Assembly: GCA_000469685.2 (NCBI GenBank)
Contig: LS997562.1
Coordinates: 30,479,928 to 30,543,927, forward strand
Direction of reading: 5' to 3'
DNA from: Haemonchus contortus
Taxonomy: Eukaryota > Nematoda > Chromadorea > Rhabditida > Trichostrongylidae
DNA length: 64,000 nt
Shown here: positions 25,701 to 37,700 of the stretch, in pieces
How positions within the stretch are numbered: the first letter of the stretch is position 1
How the letters are laid out: every line of letters starts with the position of its first letter
Notes under the pieces: generated by a model
Database searches by the model: none
What the model saw: the letters and a program-made list of their open reading frames with translations, nothing else
Told to the model about the DNA's origin: nothing
Translations under genes and position numbers: made by a program

Positions 25701-28700
25701 CCTGATCTTCAAGATCCATGCCACCGTAACCGCAAAGGGTTACGCAGTTAGCAGGCTACATACTCCAAAAAAGAAATATAATCCAGCAGAGCGCTCGAGC
25801 GAGTGCCTTTGAGGTTCAACCGGCTTGAGCCGGACTCCGCAGCTCCGATATGTGCAAAATGTCTCTACTCCGCGTGGAATACATGGAAGGCGCAAAATTT
25901 CGGTGGGCCGGTCATATAGTGAGAAAATGTGATGACAGATGGACAAGAAGAAAAGACTTCACGCTCTCAGGATAAGCCTGCTGCGAGATGGGATATGCTC
26001 GTGATCACGTGAAACAACTACGAAGCAGCTGAATGACTCCTCACATCGCCATATTCGTCGAATTCTGAGTCTACCGTGGATGGCGATCGCGAAAGATAGA
26101 AGCGAATGGTTTGCTGCTGGTGCTCAAACATGAGCGAGCCGTATCAAGCAGTAGAAACGTATGATAGTAAGATTAGGGGCAGACAGTTGCAGATGTTGGT
26201 TGTAGGGAGTTGCAAAAAAAATTTCGTCAGTAGTATCTCCTCCCTCTTCCACTTAGTGTCTCGATGCAATTGGCCTCTACTACGTGACGTGAGATTAGAA
26301 GGGAATGAGTGGGAGCTCCCTTCAAAAAGGGACTTATAAACAGCTCTGTTCAGAACAAACCAGATATAAGTAGCACAGGATGATCTCTTTACGAGAAGAT
26401 TCACATCACACAGGATTAGCGTGTTAAAAATAGCTTAGCCACTTTCTCAAATATTCGAAGCGTAGCATAAGATATAAGAAGGAAAAGGGTATCGAATGTG
26501 AGAAGCAAGAATATAATGGAATAGAAAGCGTTAGTTTTTGCTTCTGCCTTGAGGTTGGTAGGTGGAAACTTTATTCTGGCCGACGTTTCGACGGACTCGT
26601 CGTTTTCAAAGGCCTGAAAGTGGTTCAAAGCTTTTTGATTGCACGCTACCCCACCAAGCGCCTCTTCCGCTCTAGCGTTTCTGACGTTATATCAGGAATT
26701 CACAGAAAATGACCGAAATCCAAAGATAAGCTCACCTCACTTCCACCGCGAAGTGTAGCCACGCTACACGGTTAGTACATCAGTAGCAGATGATCTTAGT
26801 CTGCTGTCCTTATGCAATAACATTATTGCGGATCAGCACGTTTCGCTGATTATGGAACTAACTCGCAGTGTTGCATAAATGGCAAGAGATCATTTGTGAT
26901 AGTCACACACTCCTTTCGGTTGTTCATATCTGGATTTCTAGCTAAAATCCAGAACGCCTCCAACGCTTTCCTCGACGATATTTCCGTTTCGCGGAAGAGG
27001 CGCTTGGTGGGGTAGCGTGCAATCAAAAAGCTTTGAACCACTTTCAGGCCTTTGAAAACGACGAGTCCGTCGAAACGTCGTCCAGAATAAAGTTTCCACC
27101 TACCAACCTCGAGGCAGAAGCAAAAACTAACGATTTTAAGAACAGACATGCCGAGGTTCAAAGATGAGAGAACGTGGAATTCAATGGAATAGGAAGCCTT
27201 TTCGAGAAACATCGAAATACCTGGAAAGCGCACGTCTCTGAATTGAAACAAAAGATTTGTCTATGGTTCTACTTCATTTTCATGAACATACATATATCTC
27301 GCTATCCCGCCTATACCCTTCACCCCAAACCCTATTCACTGGGTGATTCTCCATGCTTCGTATTGCCAAGAGATCTGTCACCGCTGCTCGAGCAAACCGC
27401 ACCAATGCTCTTGCCTCAATCCACTAGTTGAATAATACTACAGCGCATATATACGCATATATACGATACAAGAGCGCAAACCGTAGAAGCGGATGTTGAC
27501 ACTATTCCACGATAATGTGTAAAGATTTAGTTAGAGATGAGTATGGATATTATATTGCTTGCCTTCAGCTTTTCGATAGTAATATCAGACTTGTGAAGAG
27601 CACGACCAGTCTCGATTTTCACTCCGATATCTCGTGCCAACTGTATTTCAAAATCGACTACCGAATAAGGCAAACGGAATTGAGGTATTTCTGTTGAACT
27701 GAAAAAAAGTAAATTGATGAGCCCAGATGACATGTGCTACGTACAACTTGTACCGTGTTTTTATTATGCGAAACGTTCACGACTGTGGGTAGAAGCTAGT
27801 CAGGGACTGTCTAGAGCATGCACTTGAAATTTTGAATTGTGAACTTCTTAATTGAAAATGCTTTCAAAATTCCACCTCAGCTTAGAAGCTGCGAGAAACC
27901 TCTCATTAAAGGAGCACAGTCAGAATCAGAAATGCATCAATAAAGTTATGTACCAGGGAGGGTTTGAACAACGTTACTTTTTCGGAGTAAAGTAATTACC
28001 ACTGAATTCTCCGATTTGGAATCTCGTCTATACTGTCTGGAGGGTATGCATGCAACTGAATAATGCTACATTTCTTGCAAAGGACTGTTATGGTGAGGCT
28101 GAAGTTCAGGCTTGCGGAGTGGGAGGTTGCACCGACTGAATTCAGCTGAACCGGCAACTACTTCATTTTCTTTTCTTTCCAATGTAAAAAATCAGCCCGC
28201 GATGTACTGTTCTTTTCAGTTCAGCGGTTAGGCTACTTATGACAGAGCTTCTTCTTTGGAACGAATGATAATTTTCAGATTGCAAAATTTGACAGAGAAC
28301 TGCCAGGGCATGCGACAAGGTATTCAGCACGCGCTGATGCTTATGCCTATAATCAGAACCCGCGATCTGTTGCTGTTCATCTTGAAAATAATGACCCATT
28401 GAAGGTTCCACTGGTTGACAACCAAAGCATTAAGTGGCACCCAGCAATGCTGTTGAGTCATAATAACTACCATTTCTACGGATATATCATTGGATAAGAA
28501 TCCAAGATTATCAGCGGTCGGGTAAGTTTTGCCATATAAGCAAATAGAAACTGTGTTCCTTCATTGAGTCACAAGATTTGCTGGGCAGCGGTCGTAATCA
28601 GATAGCAAGCGATCAGCCAATTTTTATCTCCTTATAATTTAGTACCCTCAAACGGTTCCTATCACTGCTGCACTCATCCTTCAAATCGGATGAAACATGT

Positions 28701-31700
28701 CAAAGAGTCAAAGCAAGATAGTAACTACCAAAGGCGTTAGGATTTAATTGATGAGTGGTTCTTGCCGTTTGCGACCTCTCATCAGCTCTTTTCAGTTGTT
28801 GTTAGCTTTCGTCACAGAGTACGTACTCCACTCACATCCTACATCACCTACTGAAAAGCCAAGGTTCCACTGGTTACACGAAGGCGTCACAGACCCAGTG
28901 GCTTTAGTCTTCTATGGTTTTTTGCTAGCCCTTCTCGCTTGTCATTTGTCGTTGTCAACAAACGGCTTCTTCATAGCCCACTTCCAAAACTCCACTGTCA
29001 ATATGGAGGTGACGGGCCCTGCGGCTCTTGCCATCTAAGGTTTCTTAGCAGCTCTTACCAAAAGTTATCACTTTCTATCATCCACCATCATTGTCCCTAT
29101 CTTGCCGCCTGTACTTCTTTCGAATTTGAGCGCTTCAGATCTAAATTGAAATTCTCTGCTCACGCTCCTCACGCCTCCATTACGAAAATTTTTGAGTGCG
29201 TACAGCTTTTGATTTCAAAATTAGAATAACAAAGTGTGAGTTGTAGTTACCTCAATCCTCCGATGTACTCCTGCTTCTCGTAAATTGTGACATCGGTGTA
29301 TCCAAGTCTGGCCAAAAACGACGCGCATGATATTGAAGCCGGACCGCATCCTTGAATATGGAGCAAGGTAAAAGTATGTATCAGCTAAAGGTAGACATTT
29401 TCACGTGATAAGTGCCAATTTACCTATAAGAGCAATAGGTGATGAATGGGACTCGTTTCTTTCCTCTCGAACTTCTTTGGAAACGATTTGACGAATATTC
29501 ATCTTCTTGAAGACCTGCAGTCATCCACAATCGTACAAGCAAAGCGCTCATCACGACAGCAGTACTTATTAGTGAGGCTACTTAGAGAAAATTCAAGACC
29601 TCCCGTTTGAGAGCTAATGGTCTCTGGATTTAGTCTAGGTTCTAGTCCAAAACACACTTTTTTGGTGTTCATCCTAATACAATTTTCACAATTCTCTCTT
29701 TCTATTTTGCCTTCCTGTCAGTTATGCAGTGGTCCAAGAACGTAATAATTCCCTTCCACCGCTTCGACATTCCCTCCTTTCATAGCAGGCTAGGCTGTTT
29801 GCAGGACCTCCCGAGGGTTAGTGTAAGGTCTTCTGTGTGGAAAAGGATGTGTTTATAGAGGATTGTGGTAATCTGCGAGAGAAACACAAAGAACAGGGAA
29901 TAGCCAAAGTTTTTTGTTCTTGGTGCTCAAACATAGAGTACCTAATGGCTAATTTGATGTAGGTTGCTTTAGATTTCCACGAAGTTGTTGTAGAAACTTC
30001 ATTGGCTGTCGTTTCGGCGATATCTCCTTCTCATAAAATGGATCAGACCCATATAGGTATATCTCCAGAACCCCACGGAAGTTTGAGACCCCAAAGGTAC
30101 GCACGTAACCTAAAGCAGGGCAACTCACCGCAACTTCGTAAGCCTCGAAATCATCCAACGACCGATAGTTGGAACAGGTCAGCTGGGCTTGATTTTCATC
30201 GAAATCTCTATTGAAAGGCTAACATTATGTAAGGTTTCAGTTCTCGCGTAACTGTTAGGCAATCTTCCCTGCGGTTCATTTTGGGACGTGGCCGTATCCA
30301 AAATGCCTCGAGGGTTTTGACTGCCTCGCACAATCGTGATTCCTGTGCTACGACCTTGTCTCCGTTATGCCATTCGATTCGTTGATTACCTAAGGCGGTA
30401 GACTCCTTCAATCACCTCATTCCATCTGTGTGCTCCTTAACCGTCATGTGGAGTGGTGTTGCCGTTTCGCCACCACAATCACGGTAAATAATTTTGCAGA
30501 CTACCCCGGACATGTTACAATGACCTTCCCTCCCAGCTAGACAGACCACACCGTTTGAGGTTGTACATAGGCGATCGTATAGACTGTCCCAAACCAAGCA
30601 TCTCCAGGTCGAAAGGTGGTACGTTTACAAACATTTGAGTGCTTGTTAGGTGGTATGGTATCAATTTGAGAAGCTGCGCCAAAATGGTGTTGTAGAACCA
30701 TGCGGTATGGTTAGCAGGACCACCCACGCAGCTTATGATGGAAGGGACTTTTACGGAGGTGGGACTAATAGAAGCCATGTCCAATGCTGCCGAGAACTTA
30801 TGTGCTCTATCAGCAGGTACAGGGCTAGACAGCAAGGTGATTTAACTTTGACGAGCGTTATTATGTCGGCACTAAGTCCCGCTGATCGTACTTCAGTAAC
30901 CCACATCCGGCTCAACCTTCGCGCTACGAGCCGAAATTCCTTAGCAGAGGCCGGGCCGTAGAGGGATGCACCGCTAGGTGATGTTCCGTTACTTCATGAT
31001 CGAGCTGACCAGGGATCACCACAAATTCGCAACCTTTGTCACTAACAGATAATCTCATAGTGCGGGACTTTATCAAGTCTCGTAGTTCCCGTGCTTGCTT
31101 CCGCGAGATGTTAGGCAGTGTGCTTTGTTTTTGGGACTTACTGAGCACCTTGCATGCTTCCGTCTTCCTACGTATTGGGAACCCACCGCATCCAACCATA
31201 ATGGAGAAGTTTTTGAGGTCACCGTGGTGGTCGTGGCACAGGAATCGCAATGGTGCGCGCACAAAACCTCGAGGCATTCTGGATAGAAGCCACCAATCCG
31301 AAAATAGATCGGGGTAGGGGTGTTTCACAATTACGCAGAAACTGAGGCCTTATACAGGGTTGGCCTTTCCATAGTGATTTCGTTCCGTAGGGTTTGGTTG
31401 TGGAAAGCTTTGGTTGAATATGCACAGATTGTTTTGATCCATTTCAAGCTATGAAGAGGTCAAATCGCCGAAACCTCAGCCAGTAAACTTTCTACAACAA
31501 ACACGTGAGAGTTCAAAACAATCTTCATCGAATTATTAGGTGTGTGCATAAATTTCCGCCGTTTTTCGCGTGCAAAAACATACTTATTACAAGTTTAAAA
31601 CTAAATGTACATTGACCAATGTATTGCCCATCGTTAGCTACAACTTCTTGCCATCTTTCTGATATCTTGTTGACTCTGCGTCTTGAAAAGTCTTCAATTT

Positions 31701-34700
31701 TTGAGGCAAACCAGTCACCCAATTACTTTTGCACTTCTTCGGCATTCGTCAAGCGTCTATCTGCCAAACTAACTTGCATGGACCGGAATAGGTGGTAATC
31801 AGAAAGAGCAAGTTCCGGAGAGTATGCGGGCTGAACAAGCTGATCCCGTCCAACAACTGCATTTTTTTTAAATGACATTCTTCGCAACATGGGGTCTGGC
31901 ATGTTCGTGGTGGAACAACACCTCAGGATATTTTCTTGCAATTAACCCATTGCGTACCGTGGGGTTTCCGCGCTGGCTGACGCGTGTGCCCGGCGCCTAT
32001 TTCGTAATCGAAGCGGCGTGACTCACGGTGTGCAGCACGCGGCCACACAGAGCAGGTTTTTGCAGCGAATCGCAAAGTATGTTCCGTTCGAACTTAATTT
32101 TGAACTTTAGAGTAATTTGGCACCCAAAACTCCCTTTAAAACAAAAATTACTTTAGTAGACAGCAATGGATGAGCTGAACAAATCATTTGACGATCTGCT
32201 CCTTGAAAGTGGTGACGAATTCGATGAAGGAGGGGAAGTCTTGGACGAAATGGTTGTGAATGCTGGAGTGCTGGAGTCAAGTGAAGAGTCGGACTGGAAT
32301 TCCAGTGATGAGCAGTCGGATTCGAGCGATGAAGGAAGTCAATGGTCTTCAACCATTCGAAGGCGAGATCAGTTCCTTTTTCAAGGGTTTGAAGGGGTAC
32401 TGGATAAAGACGTACTAGACTATCAGCATCCCATCCAGTTTTACCGGAGATTCATCACAGACGAAATGATCGAGCTGATCATAAGAGAAACGAACAGATA
32501 CGGACACTCAAAGTATCCTGACTGGACAGATATTGATGAAGAAGAACTATTGAAGTTTCTGGCAATCTGTTTTCAAATGGGATTGGAGATCAGATCGAAT
32601 TTGAAGGATTACTGGTCCACGAGGAAGGTATTTAGTGAATCATTCGCGGCAAAGCTTATTTCTAGAAACCGATTTGTCCAAATACTGAACGCCTTCCATT
32701 TCGCCGACAATGACGCTTCTGACAAATCTAACAGACTCTACAAGATCCAACCAATTCTGGACATGCTCAACGAAGAATTCGCTGCCGTTTATAGCCCAGG
32801 CAAGAATGTATGCATTGATGAGAGCATGATTCCATTCCGAGGTCGAGTCATATTCCGGCAGTATATTCGAGGAAAACGCCACAAATTCGGGATTAAGGTT
32901 TATAAATTGTGTTGTGCTGGTGGTTATACTTGCAAGTTCATCGTCTACGCTGGAAAACAACGCGATAGAACTTGCCCATCTTCACAACAAGCGGTTCTGG
33001 ATTTGGTTGCGCCATACTTGAACGAGGGCAGGACAGTCACAGCAGACAATTTTTACACCTCTATTGCGCTTGCTGAATTACTGATAGAACAAAGGACTAA
33101 TTATGTCGGAACTCTAAGGAAAAACCGGCTCGGAATACCTGCAGATATCAAGAACGCGCGGCTCAAGAGGGGAGAGGTTGTGGCTAGACAAAACAATAAA
33201 GGCGTAACTGTACTAAAATGGAAGGACAAGAGGGAAATATACATGTTATCGACTTGCCACGATGCTTCCAAAGGTCAATCCAATAAACCAGTTATGGTAG
33301 AAGACTATAATTTGGCAAAGGGATCCGTTGACCTATCAGACCAAATGTGTTCATACACACCTTTTGTTAGAAAAACGACGAAGTGGTACTTACGCCTTTT
33401 CTTCCACCTGGTCACTCAAACTAGCGTTGTCAACGCCTGGCATGTATATTGCGTAGTGAAGGAAAGAATTTCGATCAAAGAGTTCAAGTGCCGCATCATT
33501 GAGTCCATTCTGGAAGGATGGAGACCTACAGAACCCACAACGTCAAGACCCAAACTTTGCGAAGTTAGTGGACCAAAAAGGACATCTAGGAGAAGATGCG
33601 TAAATTGCTACAAGAACGCTTCCCGAATTCATGGTGCTCCGTATGCTAGAAGTCACGCTGTGTTAGTGAACACAAAGTGCTCAAAATGTGGTCAATTTTT
33701 TTGCCTTAGTTGTTTTCAGTCATCTCACAAGAAGTGCTCCGTTTGATTTATGTAAATATTTACTTATATTATAGTATTTAGTACGTAATATGTCGTAATA
33801 TGTTAAATGTGGAGGTAAAGAAGATTGCAATTGAAGTACTGTGCAAAGAAGAATGGATAGTCCAAGAATTACTTCAGATTTTGCAGTCCCACGTATATAT
33901 GTTACTCTCCAGGGTCGAATATGTATACTCACTTTTTTGGAGCACAAAAAAAGGTGAAACAGAGATAAAAGGGCCAAAACAGTAGCGTGCTGCACCATGT
34001 GAAGCACGCGGGCACGCAGAGACATAAGGGCGTGCTGCACCATGTGAAGCACGCGGTACGCAATGGGTTAACTGCCGCTTTTAGGTGAGAGCATCCTACA
34101 AACTGTCAAGTTGGTGTTCGTAGCGGTCAGCAGTAACAGTTTCGTTCGGGTTCAGCAGCTCATAGTTCAAAACACCCTTTTGATCCCCCACCAAATGCAC
34201 ACACAGCATTACTTTTTGGCAATAAACATTCCGCTTTCGTTGCAAGCTCTCGGGTGAAGAGAAACTGTCTCAGCACGTTCGTTTAGATGAAGCTTGTCCT
34301 CCATAGAAGCGTCCGATGGGCTTCAATGCCAGTTTTCTTGAAATCAAACAGCAGGGAAGGGCCTCCCGGAGAAACGGTTCATCACGTTCCATGACCAATC
34401 AGTCTGAGAGTAACAGGATTTTGGGGCAAAACTGATCTGTCTGCCCTTGAGTAGGTAGCCAATACCCTACCTTACAGAACATGACAGGTTTCACCGGTAA
34501 ACCTCTAACATGGTTCGCGCAACGGCCCTTGGAATTCGGCGGCGGAAATTAATGCACACACCTAATACAACAATGTCGATGTTCATGGAAGCCCGTAAGT
34601 GGGGCCTAATGACTATTTTTCGGGAACCTTTGTGGCTTTATCATACTTAATCAATCTTCATACAATAATAAAAGCAGGGACCCAATTGTATTTCGGTAGA

Positions 34701-37700
34701 CGTTGTCGAGTGTTATGTTTTTCATAAAACTTCAAAACCATATCAAATAGAAGCAACTGTACAACCACCACAAATAAGACTTGGGCTCTGAAACTACATG
34801 AATCCTCTTCCGGCCATACCGATAATGGGTTTGAATGATATAGAAACGATCACAACTATGTTACCTCACAAGCGAATTGTTGAAGACCTCCTATATTAAT
34901 AGGTCCTTCTTCGCTAGCCTGTAGATTACAACCGCCGACGCAAAGGTCTGAAGTGGGGCAGATCATTCCGCAGGTCAGTCCTAGCGGATTATCGCTCAAA
35001 ATTTGGCGAGCAGATCCATAGTAATTCTAAAAATTGCAGTCAAGCGACAAAGCGATAATGACAAAAAGTCAAATTTAACTGTAAGTGAAAAATTCAGATA
35101 GCGACCAGGTACAAAGTAATAATTTGCTTTGACTTAATGTTCCTGTCAACTGCTGCTATTTCGCCGCAGTCGTTCCGGTACGAAAGTTTCGCAAGGATTT
35201 CATACGTGCTCGAAATATAATTTTTATATACCACAAAACTTTCTCACCTTATTTGATATACTAGTGATAAATGCTTTGACGTCCAGCTGAGTAGGGCAGC
35301 CCTTTTGACACGGAGCGTCAGCGCATTTGAGGCAACTAAATGTTTGAAGCTTTTATAACACCAAAATTTTTACTAAGAGTGCTATTGGAGAGCTACTGAA
35401 ACGGAGGCCTCTTCTTGATTCCTGAAATGTATGGAATAACAATGTATCTTCAACATCTGAACAATCTACATATTTCGCTTCATTTCAGGCTGCATTCAAT
35501 AGGTCTGCCTGCCAAGTCGGTATCGTACGGTTTCACCATCTACCACTTACTAATAACTATTTTTACCAAGTCCGAATTCATCTTCCGAAGCTTCCCAATG
35601 GATGTTGAAATCACATCCGATTATGTGCAGGGAAACGTTGAGAACAAACTCTAAATTTGGTGCAAAATGGTGGATGAATGTGTTTCTCTGCCAGATGGAA
35701 TGGCTTTGATAGTATGGATCGATGTATGGTCATTCAGACTGACTGTTTTCATAGTCCGCCGGCCGGCGTGCCGGCGTGTTAGGCGAGGCAGTGCGAGGGG
35801 AGAGGAGGGAGGCAGACGGTCGGCCGAAGGGCTGAAAACAAAGAAGAACAAGATCAAAAACCAAACAACCAGGGGCTTGTACAAATGGGTTTTGATCTTT
35901 CTCTCTTTGTTTACAGCCCTTCGAAGGGGCTGACCGACCGCCTGCCTCCCTCCTCCCCCCTAGCACTGCCTCGCCTGGCACGCCGACCAGCCGGCCGGCT
36001 GGCGGACTATGAAAGCAGCCATTGGCTACCCTTCAGCCTCGGTGAAAGGATAAGTACGCTAACTAGTGCATTGCTTAATCGCTGCGCGCTTCTACACTCT
36101 GAATGGACGTTTACGTAAAGGCATGACGAGATATGATCGGATGGTGCCAAAAACTTCATCATTTTTTACCCACTATAATACTGGAAGCACACGCGTTTCT
36201 TCTCATCATTTTGGTATTACCCTTGGCTAACAGCCGATACCAGTCGACCCGCTCACCAAGTATCACGTGATGAGCGAGCGGGTCGTTAGGTATCGGCTGA
36301 TAAGCCAAGGGTAGTAGTCAAGGGTCGCTGATATCGGCATTGAACCATAAGGATGTGAGATTCGACAAGTATCAGTGTTTTTTCTCATTAGCTGCGATTC
36401 ATTACGCTAATGCTTTCGCATCGGAGCTGAATAGCAGAAAAAAAACAACTTGAACGGCATTCAAACTCGCTCCAGAACGGGCGCTGAGCGATAGTCAGAC
36501 TTTTTCATTATATCTCATTGAAGGCACTGAACCAATGGAATGCTATGCCTTTCGTTCTTCAGCAGGGATGATTCACTGCACTATTGATCTCGCCACAGGA
36601 GCAAATGCAGACGTCATCGACGCTTGCTCCAGGAAATTGATGAACAACTCTGGACGGTGGTTAGGAGGTGAAGTGATATAAGTGGCTGGGTGCAAAGGTA
36701 GAAGTTGAAGATGCGACTGAATAAACTTACCGCAAAGCCTCTCGGAGAGCTCCACGCTCACTTAATGTTGTATGTTTGATATCTCTGAAGTCATCGCGGA
36801 GGTCTGTGGCACATGACTGAAAAGATATCCATTTTTGCATCAAATTCCGAGTTCTCTCATCTTGAAACCTCGGCATTGCTGTTGTTCTTGAAAATGTTAG
36901 TTTTGCTTCTGCCTCAAGGTTGCTAGGTGGACATCTTTTATTTTGGCCGACGTTTCGACGGACTCGTCGTTTTCAAAAGCCTGAAAATGGCTCAAAGCAT
37001 TTTGATTGCACACTACCCCACCAAGCGCCTCCTCCGCTCTAGCGTTTCTGACGTTCTGGCAGGAAAGCACGAAAAATGCCCGAAAAATCAAAAAGATAAG
37101 CTCATTTCACTTCCACCGCGAAGTGTAGCACTGCGCTACACGGTTAGTACATTAGTAGCGAATGATGTTACTTCGCTGTCCTTATGCAATAATAACATTA
37201 CTGCGGATCAGCACGTTCGCTGATTATGGAACTAACTCGCAGTGTTGCATAAATGGCAAGAGATCATTTGTGATTGTGACACACTCATTTCGGCTGTTCA
37301 TATCTGGATTTCTAGCTAAAATCCAGAACGCTTCCAACGCTTTCCTCGACGAAATTTCCGCCTCGTGAGCCAATACAGTACACCTTATGTTGAAATCATT
37401 GCCATCATGCTGTTCTACTCTGTGCTTTCCTAACGGAGTTAATACATTACCGCGCCGTTTACCAGCAAGATGCTCTTTGATTCGTACTGATAAATCTCTT
37501 CCAGTTTCCCCTATGTAGCATGAGTTACATGCCTCACATTGAATCTGATAAATTACGCCTACAGAAGCGCAATCTCCATCTTTCCCGTTTGGACATGTAA
37601 CGCAATCCTCTGTCAAGCAGTGCTTGACACAGGATTGCGTTACATGTCCAAACGTAAACGGCGCAGTAATGTGTTAACTCCGTTAGGAAAGCACAGAGTA

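Larger units (their letters stand above)
31536..34565 (-). mobile_element. Mariner element split by a piggyBac insertion
   Basis: The terminal inverted repeats start TTAGGTGTGTGCATAAATTTCC at 31536 with the inverse ending at 34565, flanked by TA (31534-31535, 34566-34567). Minus-strand transposase pieces lie on both sides of the insert. On the right (about 34240-34075) are [20 protein letters not shown] and [12 protein letters not shown]; on the left (about 31890-31723) is [20 protein letters not shown]. Without the 2.1-kb insert the mariner would be about 0.9 kb, so it was already shortened. It lies in DPD intron 5. Confidence 0.9.

Noticed and set aside
28748..29229. 96-codon plus-strand frames with a hydrophobic stretch
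   Set aside because: They overlap repeat-like sequence within a DPD intron, have no domain, and two frames overlap each other.
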